NCBI RefSeq assembly: GCF_024170405.1
Contig: NZ_JALJYC010000006.1
Coordinates: 30,366-94,365, forward strand
Length of the DNA stretch: 64,000 nucleotides
Direction: 5' to 3'
DNA from: Neisseria perflava
GTDB taxonomy: Bacteria; Pseudomonadota; Gammaproteobacteria; Burkholderiales; Neisseriaceae
The translations under genes were made by a program, and so were the position numbers. Shown piece by piece: positions 34,845 through 44,900 of this stretch; position 1 is the first letter of the stretch, and every line of letters begins with the position of its first letter. A model generated the notes under the pieces. It was not told the DNA's origin. It saw nothing but the letters and a program-made list of their open reading frames with translations, and searched no databases.

Positions 34845-35213
34845 TTACTGCAAAGTAAAACCAGCTTTAAATTCCAGCTTCGGCACACCGACAATGAAGC
34901 GCTTGCCGATACTGTCTTCAAATTCATACGCCCCTTCGATACTGCCCCACGGCGTACTCAGCTGCGAGCCGGTATTGTATTCGTATTCCTCGCCCGGATA
35001 CAAAACCGGCTGCTCTTCCAGCAAACCCGATTGGCCGACCGGTTCGATTTCGCCGTGCCCGTCCGTGGTTTCCCAAAAGCGCTGCCGCAAAGTTACCACA
35101 TCGCTGCTCCGGTTGGAAATCGTAATCACATAATGGAACGCATAGCGGTCACGATACACGTCGCTCTGTCCGGCCACATAACGCGGCTGGACGTTAATTT
35201 CAATATTATTCAT
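34845..35213 (-). CDS. apaG: ApaG domain protein
   Basis: The 122-residue protein has the single immunoglobulin-like ApaG domain: INVQPRYVAGQSDVYRDRYAFHYVITISNRSSDVVTLRQRFWETTDGHGEIEPV (read in parts across residues 6-60) and GQSGLLEEQPVLYPGEEYEY plus STPWGSIEGAY. ApaG was linked to cobalt/magnesium phenotypes and binds nucleotides; its exact role is unsettled. It is downstream of pgpA on the same strand with an 80-base gap. Confidence 0.93.
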   Translation of the reverse strand: MNNIEINVQPRYVAGQSDVYRDRYAFHYVITISNRSSDVVTLRQRFWETTDGHGEIEPVGQSGLLEEQPVLYPGEEYEYNTGSQLSTPWGSIEGAYEFEDSIGKRFIVGVPKLEFKAGFTLQ

Positions 35214-35292
35214 GTTTTACCCCGTATGGTAAAAATTAAAAAACGTATCCTGCTTGGTATTTTTTATGTCGCAGCATACACTTATCAGGCAT

Positions 35293-35793
35293 TTACGAAA
35301 CGCCCCATATCACTACATTCAACACAATCAAACTCATGAACGCGGCAATAATATCGTCCAGCATAATGCCGAATCCGCCGTGAATCCGCGCATCAAACCA
35401 TTTAATCGGCCACGGTTTGACGGCATCAAACAAGCGGAATACGACAAACGCGGCCAGCCACCAATACCATTTAAACGGTACGAAGGCCAAAATCAGCAGC
35501 ATGGCAACAATTTCATCCCACACAATGCCGCCGTAATCCTGTATGCCCAATTCCTGCTCGGCACGGTTGCAAATATAAACACCCGCCACAAACAGTGCCA
35601 CACACAATAGCGCCAACGTCCAGCCGCTTATCCCCAGCAGATACAGCGTAAACGCCATCGGCAATGCGGGCAGCGTACCAAACGTACCCGGCGCTTTCGG
35701 CGCCAAGCCACTGCCGAAACCAAACGCCAAGAAACACACCGGCCGACGGCGCAGCCAGGCAAAAGTCGGTTTAAATTCAGCCAAAATGATCAA
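35293..35793 (-). CDS. pgpA: Phosphatidylglycerophosphatase A
   Basis: The 166-residue inner-membrane enzyme removes phosphate from phosphatidylglycerophosphate to give phosphatidylglycerol. It has FGSGLAPKAPGTFGTL near residue 25-40, DYGGIVWDEIVAML near 87-100 and VFRLFDAVKPWPI, all PgpA signatures, with four hydrophobic helices. Its first 17 bases overlap the end of thiL, and the thiL-pgpA pairing is widespread in proteobacteria. Confidence 0.95.
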   Translation of the reverse strand: MIILAEFKPTFAWLRRRPVCFLAFGFGSGLAPKAPGTFGTLPALPMAFTLYLLGISGWTLALLCVALFVAGVYICNRAEQELGIQDYGGIVWDEIVAMLLILAFVPFKWYWWLAAFVVFRLFDAVKPWPIKWFDARIHGGFGIMLDDIIAAFMSLIVLNVVIWGVS

Positions 35794-36739
35794 ACCCCAA
35801 AGCTGTTAACTGCATCTCATGACCGTCTGCGTCTAAAATTTTCAGACGGCCTGTATCATTAATCACGCCGACACGCGTAACCGGCGTGGCACTTTCTGCC
35901 GCAGCCGATAACACGGCTTCGCGGTAAGCTGAAGGTGCCGTAAACACCAGCTCGTAATCATCTCCGCCCGCTAAGGCGTAAGACAACCACTGCGTGTCCG
36001 GCAAGGCCTGCTTAAGCGTAGGCAAGGTCGGCAGCGCATCCGTCCATAATTGCGCCCCCACGCCGGAAGCCCGTAGTATATGGCCGATGTCTTGCGCAAG
36101 GCCGTCTGAAATATCCTGAGCGGCATGGGCAAACGGTAAAATAGCCTGCCCCAAAGCCACACGCGGCATGGGGTGCAATAAATCGGCCTCACACTCAGCA
36201 AAAACATGCTGCGGCAGGATACAATTTTTCAGACGGCAATTCAATGCCGCTGCTGCCAAACCAATCCGGCCGGACACCCAAATATCATCACCTACCTGCG
36301 CTTTATCACGCCGCAACGCCTTGCCTTGCGGCAGTTCGCCCGCAATCGTGACATTAAACACCAAATCGCCTTTGGTGGTATCGCCGCCGATTAAAGTAAC
36401 GCCGAAACGGGCAGCCAGATCAAACAAACTGTTGCAAAAACGCGCCAGCCAATCTTCATCCAGTTCAGGCAAACCCGCGCTCAGCAACGCCCAGCGCGGG
36501 ATTGCCCCCATCGCCGCCATATCGGAAATATTGACGGCCAAGACTTTCCACGCCAAATCTTCCGGCTTTACATCAGCAAAAAAATGCCTGTCTTTCAGCA
36601 GCATATCGCTACTGAAACACAAATCATAACCGGCTCGAGGCCGGATAATCGCCGCATCATCACCAATACCCAGCACCACATCGGTATCATGAGATTGCTG
36701 TTGCAGATAGCGGCGGATGAAATCAAATTCAGTCATCAT
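35777..36739 (-). CDS. thiL: Thiamine-monophosphate kinase
   Basis: The 320-residue cytoplasmic enzyme phosphorylates thiamine monophosphate to the active diphosphate. Motifs: EFDFIRRYLQQ at the N-terminus, GIGDDAAIIRP (metal/ATP binding), AVNISDMAAMGAIPRWAL, IGGDTTKGDLVFNVTIAGE and DISDGLAQDIGHIL, in the order expected of ThiL. AGGTAAGC precedes the ATG at 36739. It overlaps pgpA by 17 bases, so the two are co-translated. Two DUSs lie within it. Confidence 0.95.
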   Translation of the reverse strand: MMTEFDFIRRYLQQQSHDTDVVLGIGDDAAIIRPRAGYDLCFSSDMLLKDRHFFADVKPEDLAWKVLAVNISDMAAMGAIPRWALLSAGLPELDEDWLARFCNSLFDLAARFGVTLIGGDTTKGDLVFNVTIAGELPQGKALRRDKAQVGDDIWVSGRIGLAAAALNCRLKNCILPQHVFAECEADLLHPMPRVALGQAILPFAHAAQDISDGLAQDIGHILRASGVGAQLWTDALPTLPTLKQALPDTQWLSYALAGGDDYELVFTAPSAYREAVLSAAAESATPVTRVGVINDTGRLKILDADGHEMQLTALGFDHFG

Positions 36740-36890
36740 GCTTACCTGAAAAAGTAAACATCGTTATTAAAATAATCATACAAGATTCGACAAAGAAACG
36801 CAATTTCTTATGGTCAATTCTTGCAATCAATCTGATTAATGCCTACTTCAGACGGTAAAACAGCATCAGGCCGCTCTTTTGGCACACAAA

Positions 36891-36919
36891 ACAAAACCCT
36901 GCATTCGCAGGGTTTTGTT
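36891..36919 (-). terminator. Intrinsic terminator of rmpM
   Basis: AAAACCCTGC and GCAGGGTTTT pair around ATTC; on the minus strand the hairpin is followed by GTTTTGT. It is a classic stem without an uptake sequence, 26 bases after the rmpM stop. Confidence 0.85.
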
Positions 36920-36944
36920 AAGGCATAGGCTTAATCGAAACGGA

Positions 36945-37688
36945 TTAAGGTTTACCGTAGCCGTGTACGCCGTTGTAAGGAGAAGGAATCCAGCCGTCTT
37001 CTACAGCAGGACGTTCGCCTTTAACCACGCCGTCAGATACTTTTTTCTCTACCACGCTGCGAATTTTCACATCTACGCGACGGTCAGGAGCGATACAAGC
37101 GATTTGAGCTTCGCGACGTTTGGCTTTGGATACTTTTTTACCCAGTTTGGCCACTTCAGCCTGACAAGTCGCAGTCATGCGCGCTTGAGATTCGCCCAAG
37201 CCGACAGCAGAGATTTTGCTTGACGGCGCACCGTGGGCAACCAAGTAGTTGGCTACGCTGTTGGCACGGCGTTCAGACAGTTTTTGGTTGTATTCTTCAG
37301 AACCCATGAAGTCGGTATGACCTTCAACACGGATGATTTGTACGTTGGCATTACCCAAACGACGACCCAACGCATTCAGGGTTTCTTGAGCTTCCGGACG
37401 CAGGTTTTCTTTATCGAAGCCGAACAGAACGTCAGCAGACAATGCAACGGTTTCGTCAACGTATTCAGGCGCTTCGTTTACCGGTACGGCATCGCCACAC
37501 TCTACACGGCCTTGGGTGGCTTTGTCGAAGTAGGTGTTTTTCCAGCACTCGCCGTAGTTGTTACGGACGATTTCTTGAGATTGGCTGCTTACGGTGTAAC
37601 CGTGTTTGGTATGCGCTTCGCTGGCCATTGCGGTGCCGCTGGCTACCAAGGCAACGAACAATGCGCTTAATTTCAGCTGTTTGGTCAT
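36945..37688 (-). CDS. rmpM: Reduction-modifiable protein RmpM (class 4 outer membrane protein)
   Basis: The 247-residue protein has a signal peptide (MTKQLKLSALFVALVASGTAMA), a short N-terminal segment with two Cys (NNYGECWKN and GRVECGD), and a C-terminal OmpA domain (LSADVLFGFDKENLRPEAQETL, IRVEGHTDFMGSEEYNQKLSERRANSVANYL) that binds peptidoglycan, plus two more Cys (TCQAEV, QIACIAPDRRVDVKI). RmpM tethers porins to the cell wall in Neisseria. The gene order fnr-cysB-rmpM is as I recall it in meningococcus. Confidence 0.95.
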   Translation of the reverse strand: MTKQLKLSALFVALVASGTAMASEAHTKHGYTVSSQSQEIVRNNYGECWKNTYFDKATQGRVECGDAVPVNEAPEYVDETVALSADVLFGFDKENLRPEAQETLNALGRRLGNANVQIIRVEGHTDFMGSEEYNQKLSERRANSVANYLVAHGAPSSKISAVGLGESQARMTATCQAEVAKLGKKVSKAKRREAQIACIAPDRRVDVKIRSVVEKKVSDGVVKGERPAVEDGWIPSPYNGVHGYGKP

Positions 37689-37803
37689 TTTATTCCCTCA
37701 TCAAAATTGTTATGCAACGGATACAGAAGCAGCCGCCGCAACTACCAATATACAGACCGCTGCATATAAATAAAACGGCGGCAAATCGGATATATCAGGT
37801 TGA

Positions 37804-37833
37804 ACTATAAAGAAGCGAAGGGCAAACTGTCAA
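37804..37833 (-). promoter_or_regulatory. Strong sigma-70 promoter of rmpM
   Basis: TTGACA and TATAGT are 18 bases apart on the minus strand, giving a leader of about 110 bases. The remaining 285 bases up to cysB hold no gene that I can see; a GTTGC/GCAAC pairing near 37951-37964 is the only structure. Confidence 0.75.
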
Positions 37834-38117
37834 CACAAGCTGCCTTCAAACCATGACGGAACTGCGTGCTTCCTAACTATGAATCATGCCGAAAAATCAA
37901 TCTTGTGTCATTTATTTATGAAGAAATTGCCCCCTTGCCTGCCCCTGCGTTGCGCAAAAGCAACATGCCTATTATAACAGGTAAAGCTCCGTTTCATAAT
38001 CTATTCGGATAGTTTCCGTAAAAACAAAAACTTCCCCGAGAAGCCGACAAGTTTTGGCAAAATATGTTAAATTACACGATGTTTGTCGCACAAAATCCAC
38101 AACCGAGCTATTCATTT

Positions 38118-39068
38118 ATGAAACTACAACAATTACGTTACGCCCTTGAGGTTTACCGCCACAATCTGAATGTTTCCGAAGCGGCCGAAGCGTTGTTTAC
38201 TTCGCAGCCGGGTATTTCCAAACAAATCCGCTTACTGGAGGAAGAGCTGGGCATCCAGATTTTTATCCGCAGCGGCAAGCGCGTGGTCTCGGTTTCCCAG
38301 CCCGGTAAAGCGGTGTTGGACATTTCGGAGCGGATTATGCGCGACGTGCAGAATATCAAAAATATCGGCAGCGAATTTACCGACCACGACAGTGGTACGC
38401 TGACCATCGCCACCAGCCACACGCAGGCGCGTTATGCGCTGCCGCAGATTGTGGCGGAATTCGTCAAACGCTATCCCAAAGTGCGCCTGACCATCAAGCA
38501 GGGCAGCCCTTCAGCCATTGCGCAGATGGTCAGCACCGGCGAAGCGGATATGGCGGTGATTACGGAAAAAATCGACGATCACCCGGAATTGAGTAAACTG
38601 CCTTGCGGAGAATGGAATTACGCAGTGATTGTGCCGCAAAACCATCCTTTGCTCGATTGCAAAAACCCGCTGAGTATTGAAGATTTGGCTTCATTCCCGC
38701 TGATTACTTATGAATTTGCCTTTAACGAGGGCAGCAGCATTGCCCGCGCTTTTGCCAAAGCGCGCCTGCCCCAGCCTGAAGTGGCATTGTCCGCTGCCGA
38801 TACCGATGTTTTAAAAACCTATGTCAAATTGGGCTTGGGTGTCGGCGTGATGGCGAAAATGGCTTACGATACCCGGCAGGATCAAGATTTGCAGCTGGTG
38901 GACGCGTCGCATTTGTTTGAACCGTCGCCGATTTGGATTGCTTTGCGCAGCGACACTTATCTGCGCGGCTACACTTATGATTTTATCGAACTGTTTGCGC
39001 CGCAATTGAATCGGGAAGCAGTTGACCGATTGTTGTATGCGCCGATTGTGGAAGACTTTTCTATTTAA
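38118..39068 (+). CDS. cysB: LysR-type regulator CysB
   Basis: The 316-residue DNA-binding protein has an N-terminal winged helix (MKLQQLRYALEVYRHNLNVSEAAEALFTSQPGISKQIRLLEEELGIQIFIRSGKRV, read in parts) and a periplasmic-binding-like effector domain (IATSHTQARYALPQIV, KQGSPSAIAQMV, MAVITEK, YVKLGLGVGVMAKMAY). The TSHTQARY strand is the inducer-binding loop of CysB/Cbl. It controls sulfate assimilation genes. ATG at 38118 is chosen because the family begins MKLQQLR; an upstream in-frame ATG at 38064 is unlikely. Confidence 0.93.
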   Translation: MKLQQLRYALEVYRHNLNVSEAAEALFTSQPGISKQIRLLEEELGIQIFIRSGKRVVSVSQPGKAVLDISERIMRDVQNIKNIGSEFTDHDSGTLTIATSHTQARYALPQIVAEFVKRYPKVRLTIKQGSPSAIAQMVSTGEADMAVITEKIDDHPELSKLPCGEWNYAVIVPQNHPLLDCKNPLSIEDLASFPLITYEFAFNEGSSIARAFAKARLPQPEVALSAADTDVLKTYVKLGLGVGVMAKMAYDTRQDQDLQLVDASHLFEPSPIWIALRSDTYLRGYTYDFIELFAPQLNREAVDRLLYAPIVEDFSI

Positions 39069-39090
39069 TAACGAAACCGTCTGCAAGGCA

Positions 39091-39149
39091 AAAGGCCGTC
39101 TGAAAAAGCTAGGGAATTTTCAGTTTCCCTACTTTTTCAGACGGCCTTT
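39091..39149. terminator. Extended DUS hairpin between cysB and fnr
   Basis: A stem of about 26 bases starting with the AG-form uptake sequence and continuing through AAAAG and TAGGGAA around an eight-base loop, between convergent genes. It differs in its core from the nested hairpin family. Confidence 0.86.
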
Positions 39150-39167
39150 ATATATCAGAGTTGGCGT

Positions 39168-39902
39168 TTACATCGCATGAGCGCAGCCGGAGACCATTTT
39201 TTTCAAAGCTGCCGAATCTAAAATTTTGATGTGTTTGTGTTCAACCGAAATCAAACCTTCATGGTGAAACTTAGACAGCGTACGGCTGACGGTTTCCAAT
39301 TTCAAACCCAAATAGCTGCCGATTTCCTCACGCGACATGCGCAGGATAAAATCATTGGCGGCAAAACCGCGTGAATACAGGCGGTTGGACAGATTCAGCA
39401 AAAACGCCGCCAAGCGCTCTTCCGCACGCATATTGCCCAGCAGCAACATCACGCCCTGATCGCGCACGATTTCACGGCTCATCAGGCGGAAAAAGTGGGC
39501 TTGCAGGCTGGGAATGTTCTGCCCCAGCTCTTCCATATGCGCAAACGGCAGTTCGCACACTTCGCTGTCTTCCAAAGCCACCGCGTCACAGCTGTGGACA
39601 TGCGAGCAAATGCCGTCCATCCCAATCAACTCGCCCGACATAAAAAAGCCGGTAACCTGATCGCGACCGTCTTGACTGGCGACTGTGGTTTTAAAAAAGC
39701 CCGCACGAATCGCAAACAAAGAAGTAAACGGCTCGCCCGCACGAAACAGATACTCGCCTTTTTTCAGACGGCGGCTCTGCCGGATAACGGCGTCCAACTG
39801 AGAAAACTCGTTCGGCATCAGCCCTACCGGAAGGCAAAGTTCACGCAGCGAACAAGTCGAACACAGCGTTTTCATCGGATGAGTGGCGGTATGTGTGGGC
39901 AT
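39168..39902 (-). CDS. fnr: Oxygen-sensing transcription regulator FNR
   Basis: The 244-residue regulator has the cluster-binding cysteines Cys14, Cys17, Cys23 and Cys116 (CSTCSLREL-C and EVCELPF), spaced as Cys20/23/29/122 of E. coli FNR, followed by a cyclic-nucleotide-binding fold and a helix-turn-helix MSREEIGSYLGLKLETVSRTLSKF with the FNR-type recognition residues E--SR. It activates anaerobic respiration genes. The ATG at 39902 follows AAAAGG. An FNR site lies 50 bases upstream, between it and hemN. Confidence 0.96.
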   Translation of the reverse strand: MPTHTATHPMKTLCSTCSLRELCLPVGLMPNEFSQLDAVIRQSRRLKKGEYLFRAGEPFTSLFAIRAGFFKTTVASQDGRDQVTGFFMSGELIGMDGICSHVHSCDAVALEDSEVCELPFAHMEELGQNIPSLQAHFFRLMSREIVRDQGVMLLLGNMRAEERLAAFLLNLSNRLYSRGFAANDFILRMSREEIGSYLGLKLETVSRTLSKFHHEGLISVEHKHIKILDSAALKKMVSGCAHAM

Positions 39903-39952
39903 AAAAAAACCTTTTATCTGCAAAGCTCCGGCCTGACGGATGAACATAAGTA

Positions 39953-39966
39953 TTGACTCATGTCAA
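39953..39966. promoter_or_regulatory. FNR box between fnr and hemN
   Basis: TTGACTCATGTCAA has perfectly symmetric half-sites TTGAC/GTCAA and matches eight of ten fixed positions of TTGATNNNNATCAA. It can serve autoregulation of fnr and control of hemN. Confidence 0.7.
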
Positions 39967-40052
39967 AACAGGCTTATCATAATGTGGCATTCTATCAAAC
40001 TATCCAAAATTTTACTAATTCATTGTTATATAAAACATTACACCACCACACC

Positions 40053-41468
40053 ATGAAAATTATTCCCATACAAAACAACGGACAAAGCGACAAACCCGAA
40101 TTTGACCGCGCCTTAATCGCCTCCCTGCCCGCTAGCGGCCCGCGCTATACCTCCTACCCCACTGCCGACCGTTTCCACAGCGGTTTCGGCGAAAGCGAAT
40201 ACTTACGCGCCCTGAGCCTGCGCACCATGGGTGTGCTCAATAAGCCGCTGTCGCTGTATATCCATATCCCTTTTTGCAACACCATCTGCTACTACTGCGG
40301 CTGCAACAAAATCATCACCAAAGACAAATCCCGCGCCGACGCTTATATAGAATATTTAGAAAAAGAAATGGCGCTGCTCGCGCCGCACCTCAACGGCCGC
40401 CATCCCTTAGCCCAGCTTCACTTCGGCGGCGGCACGCCGACCTTTTTAAGCGACGAACAGCTCGAACGCGTATTCGGCATGATTGCCCGATACTTCCAGC
40501 TGATTCCCGGCGGCGAATACTCCATTGAAATCGACCCGCGCAAAGTCAGCCGCGAAACCGTATTGAAACTGGGCAAACTCGGTTTTAACCGCATGAGTGT
40601 GGGTATTCAGGATTTCGACCCTAAAGTGCAAGCCGCCGTCAACCGTATCCAAACTTTAGAAGAAACGCGCGAAGTCATCGAAGCCGCGCGGGAAGCCGGT
40701 TTCAAATCCGTCAGCGTCGATTTGATTTACGGCCTGCCGCACCAATCGGTTGAGAGCATGAAAACCACCATTGATACCGTGTTGAGCCTCGATCCCGACC
40801 GCTTGGCGCTGTACCACTACGCCCACCTGCCGCATATTTTCAAGCCGCAACGCCGTATCGACACCGCCGCCGTACCCGACAGCGAAGAAAAACTCGATAT
40901 GCTGCAATACTGCGTGCAAACCCTTACCGAGCGCGGCTATGTCTTCATCGGCATGGATCACTTCGCCAAACCCGACGATGAGCTGGCTATTGCCCTAAAA
41001 GAAGGCTGGCTGCAACGCAATTTCCAAGGCTATTCGACTTACGCCGACTGCGATTTGGTGGCCATCGGCGTATCCAGCATCGGCAAAATCGGCAGCACCT
41101 ACGCGCAAAACGAGCGCGACATCGACGCTTATTACGCCGCCCTCGACGCCGGACACCTGCCCGTCATGCGCGGCTATCAGCTCAATCAAGACGATTTGCT
41201 GCGCCGCAACATCATTCAGGATTTGATGTGCCGCTTCTCGCTGGATTTCCAGATTTACGAAAGTGTGTTCGGCATTCCGTTTGCGCAATATTTTCATGAA
41301 GAACTGGCCGATTTGGAAAAACTCGCCGTACTCGGCTTAATCCGCCTGCGCCCAAACGGGCTGACCGTTACCCCCAAAGGCCGTTTCCTTATCCGCAACA
41401 TCGCCATGGTGTTCGACTACCATCTGCGGCATAAAGAAACCAAGGCGAAATATTCGCAAACGGTATAA
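40053..41468 (+). CDS. hemN: Oxygen-independent coproporphyrinogen III oxidase
   Basis: The 471-residue radical-SAM enzyme decarboxylates coproporphyrinogen III in anaerobic haem synthesis. The cluster motif CNTICYYCGCNK is intact with the extra HemN cysteine, and YIHIPFC, FGGGTPTFL, SVGIQDFDPKVQAAVNRIQ and DLIYGLPHQS are all present. I start at MKIIPIQNN (40053); the frame open upstream crosses the FNR box. Pairing with fnr and a shared FNR site fits oxygen control. Confidence 0.96.
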   Translation: MKIIPIQNNGQSDKPEFDRALIASLPASGPRYTSYPTADRFHSGFGESEYLRALSLRTMGVLNKPLSLYIHIPFCNTICYYCGCNKIITKDKSRADAYIEYLEKEMALLAPHLNGRHPLAQLHFGGGTPTFLSDEQLERVFGMIARYFQLIPGGEYSIEIDPRKVSRETVLKLGKLGFNRMSVGIQDFDPKVQAAVNRIQTLEETREVIEAAREAGFKSVSVDLIYGLPHQSVESMKTTIDTVLSLDPDRLALYHYAHLPHIFKPQRRIDTAAVPDSEEKLDMLQYCVQTLTERGYVFIGMDHFAKPDDELAIALKEGWLQRNFQGYSTYADCDLVAIGVSSIGKIGSTYAQNERDIDAYYAALDAGHLPVMRGYQLNQDDLLRRNIIQDLMCRFSLDFQIYESVFGIPFAQYFHEELADLEKLAVLGLIRLRPNGLTVTPKGRFLIRNIAMVFDYHLRHKETKAKYSQTV

Positions 41469-41481
41469 CGTCGCAACGAAT

Positions 41482-41521
41482 AAGGCCGTCTGAAACAGAA
41501 ATCGCTGTTTCAGACGGCCTT
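41482..41521 (+). terminator. Inverted-DUS terminator after hemN
   Basis: AG-form uptake sequences extended by ACAG/CTGT pair around a short loop, 13 bases after the stop. Confidence 0.85.
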
Positions 41522-41609
41522 GTTTGTTTATCGGCTTGTAACATTCTTGACTTTTTTCGCTGAAAATCCATAAGATTACCCCTATCCATCCGTTTTGCGC
41601 CATGCCCTT

Positions 41610-41861
41610 ATGCAACAGTCCGACTTCTTCGCCATCCCCAGCCCCTGTATCGGCGTTTGCACCGCCAACAGCAAGGGCTATTGCAAAGGCTGCCTGCGCA
41701 GTCGGCAGGAGCGGCTGTACTGGCAAAGCATGAGCGACGAGCAAAAACATCAGGTTATGCGCCTTTTAGCCATGCGCCGCAGCAAAATCCGCCACCGCGC
41801 CTTGTCTGCCGAAGAAGATTTTTCCACTGAGCAGCCCGAGCAGTTGGCGTGGGAATTTTAG
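41610..41861 (+). CDS. DUF1289 family protein
   Basis: The 83-residue protein has the DUF1289 zinc-finger-like motif PSPCIGVCTANSKGYCKGCLRSRQE (Cys at about 15, 19, 27, 30) and YWQSMSDEQKHQVMRLLAMRR. Function unknown; related to YdhL. A TTG five codons upstream is an alternative start. It may be co-transcribed with nothing else; an imperfect DUS pair follows. Confidence 0.85.
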   Translation: MQQSDFFAIPSPCIGVCTANSKGYCKGCLRSRQERLYWQSMSDEQKHQVMRLLAMRRSKIRHRALSAEEDFSTEQPEQLAWEF

Positions 41862-41882
41862 ACGGATAGCCCATCATATAAC

Positions 41883-41915
41883 ATGTCGTCTGAAAAATCA
41901 TTTTTCAGACGGCAT
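41883..41915. terminator. DUS stem-loop between the DUF1289 gene and recC
   Basis: ATGTCGTCTGAAAAAT pairs with ATTTTTCAGACGGCAT around a two-base loop with one mismatch; the left arm is an uptake-sequence variant (TCGTC, the mucosa-type change). Confidence 0.75.
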
Positions 41916-41942
41916 ATCATGCAGCCATTCAACGCATTCAAT

Positions 41943-44900
41943 TCATTCACTGTCTTCAGACGGCCTCACGTTTCCGCCCACCGCCGCCACCAGCGGCACC
42001 AGCAAATCCTTCACCATATTGGCAAACAACAGCGTATCCGGCGGCGAAGTTTCGTCCTGCCCGAACACCAGCGCCACTTCGGTATAGCTGCCCTGCCCCT
42101 TAAGCGTTTTGCCGTGTGCGCCCTTACTGTCTTGATAAGCCTTAAATGCTTTGGCCTTCGCCGCCTCCCAATCCTCTTTTTTGATGTATTCGTCCGCCGC
42201 CGCCAAACCGGTTTTGGCAAAAAACGGCAGTGGGCGGCTTTGGCCGAGCCGGTAATAGTCCAGCCATTTTGCCAACATCTCCTGCGCCTGATTTTGCGGG
42301 ATTTCTGGGTACACCGCCGTTTCGCCCTCCGACACCAGCGAAGTGATCAGGCTGTCGCATTCAGACGGCCTCACGGCGCAGAAAATCAGGTGTTCCAGCA
42401 GCAGGCCGATTTGGTCGGGCGCATTGATTTTCTTGTTTTGAAACACAATCCGCCCCGCCTGATACAAATCGTTGACGCTGCCTTGCAGGGTGTGTCCGCC
42501 CAAAGTCAATTCATAGGCATACGGCGCCCGCTGCGGGCTGTCGAGCAAATCTTGGCTGACGTGTTTGGCGGCCGTCTGAAAACGCTGCTGCCATAATTGT
42601 CCCAATTCGCCTGCGGGCAATAGGCTTTCCGCGTCGAGGCGGACGGCGGTGGCGGCAAAATCCTCATGCCGGCGGCGCGCGTCGAGATAAGCGTCGGCGA
42701 TTTTTTCGCGCTCCTGCGGTTCAAACGGTTCGGCCGATTCCCACGCCTCATCATGATAAGGCGCTTTCCACGCCAGCGTCTGCCGCAGCCAGGCTTTGAC
42801 GGGATTTTTCCAAAATGACACCAATTCGTTTTGCTGCACAATAGCGGCGCTTTCGCCCTCTTCTGCCAAAGGCCGGCTGAAAAACGGCTCGGCGGCGGGG
42901 CTGAGCCGGTTGAGCGCGTCGGCATAATCTTGGCGCGTACTGGATAAATGCGGCGCGGCTTCATCCGTTTTTTCAGACGGCCTGAAATAGCGGTGGGAAA
43001 ACGCCTGCAAGGGGTGCTGCACCACCCAATGTTCCAGCAAATCCTTGCTGCGCCTGCCCGTCATCGCTGCTACGGTGTCCACCAATTCACTCACCAGCGC
43101 GGAAGGTGCCAACTCGTCATCGTTGCGCACGCTGCGGCCGACATACGACAAATACAAAATCTCGCGCGCGCTAATCAGGGCTTCGAGAAACAGATAGCGG
43201 TCGTCGTCGCGGCGGGCGCGGTCGCCTTTTTGCGGGTGTCGCGCAATCAGGTCAAACGCCGCCGCTTTGGTGTTGCGCGGAAAATCGCCGTCGTTCAAAC
43301 CCAATAAACACAAGACCTTAAACGGCAGGCTGCGCATGGGCACCATGCTGCAAAAGGTAATCCCGCCGCGCAAGAATCCGGCCTGGCTTTCGCTCTCCAA
43401 AAAGCGGCGGATATGCCGGATAACGGTGTGTTGCGGCAATTCGCCCGCAAATTCCGCCAACGCCGCCTCTTCCTGCCATTTGGCCAGCGCCTGCTCAAAC
43501 TGTTGCAGCGCGTATTGGTCGTCGTTGCCCGGCAGGAACAGCGCGTTAATGAGATGGCGCACGCGCTCCGTCCACTCCGCCACGCCCGCGCTCTGCCGCC
43601 ACAGCGCGGCGGTGTCCGCCAACGCGCGGATAAAGGCGGCGAACCGGCTGAACACGCCGATTTGGTTGATGTCGCCGTACCACGCGCTGATGTTGTGCCA
43701 TACCGGATTACCGCCCTGCGGCAGCATCCAGCCCAAAATCATGCGCTCCAGCGCCTGCTGCCAGGTAAACAAAGTATCGCCGTCATCCGCGCCGCGCATG
43801 GCCGCGTCCAAGCCCCAATGCACATTCAAATCAGCGATGGTGTCGTGCAGCAGCGGCAAATCGTCCGCCGTCAATTCAAAGCGGTCGAGTATCAGGCGGC
43901 TTTCTAAAAGTGGCAAGACTTTATCCACTTCAAAGCGGCTTTCCAATACATCCAACACCTGCTCCAGCGCATACAAAAGCGGCTGGCGGCGGCTGAGTTT
44001 CACGTCCGAAAGCGAATACGGCAGCGCCTGCGCCCCTGCCTGCGCCTGCCCGAACACGGCTTGGATAAACGGGCTGTACGGCTCAATGTTGGGCGTTAAC
44101 ACGGCGATGTCGTGCGGCTGCCAGTCGGGGTGTTCATGCAGAATCTGCAAGATTTGGTCTTTTAAAATCTGCAACTCGCGCAAAGGGCTGTGCACCGACA
44201 CCATTCGGATTGAGCCGTCATTGAGCTGTCCGGCTGCGTCGGGCGTTGCTTTGAAACTTTCAGACGGCATATTTAGGGTTTGGATGTCGTATTGCAGGCG
44301 GTGCAGCAGGCTGCCGCCGTTTTCGGCAAAAGAATCTTCAAACACCGGCGTTTCCAGCTCGATTTCCGACAGAAAATCAAAAAAATCGCGCCCTTGCTTA
44401 CCCAACAAGGCCAACAGCGGGTGGCCTGCGGCGCTCAAATCCACCTCGTCCGCACCCTTGAGCATTTGCGCCGCCTCAATCACATTGCCCCAATACTGCT
44501 CGCTCGGGTTGAGCGCAAACACAAACACTTCGCAATGCTCGGACAATTTTTGCAAGAGTTGCAGATACATCGGCGCCATCGTGGAAATGCCGAACACGAA
44601 AAACCGCTCCGGCAGTTTGTCTGCCGACAACGCCGCCAAAAGCTGCTCCCACAAAGCCACGCGGTGCGGCGCGGATTGGCGGCCGTCGTCAAGAAAGCGC
44701 CACAGCTGCGCCTGCCAGACTTCATCTCCGCCCAAATCCAGCAGTTTGCCCGCCTGCCACGCGTCTATCCAGTCGGGGCGGTACACCAGATATTGGTCGA
44801 AAATATCCGCCAACTGCCCCGCCAACTGATAATCCGCCGATTCGCCGCTGCCCAAATAGCTTTGCAGCGCGGCGCGGCTGTGGGCAAATTCAGAGGCCGT

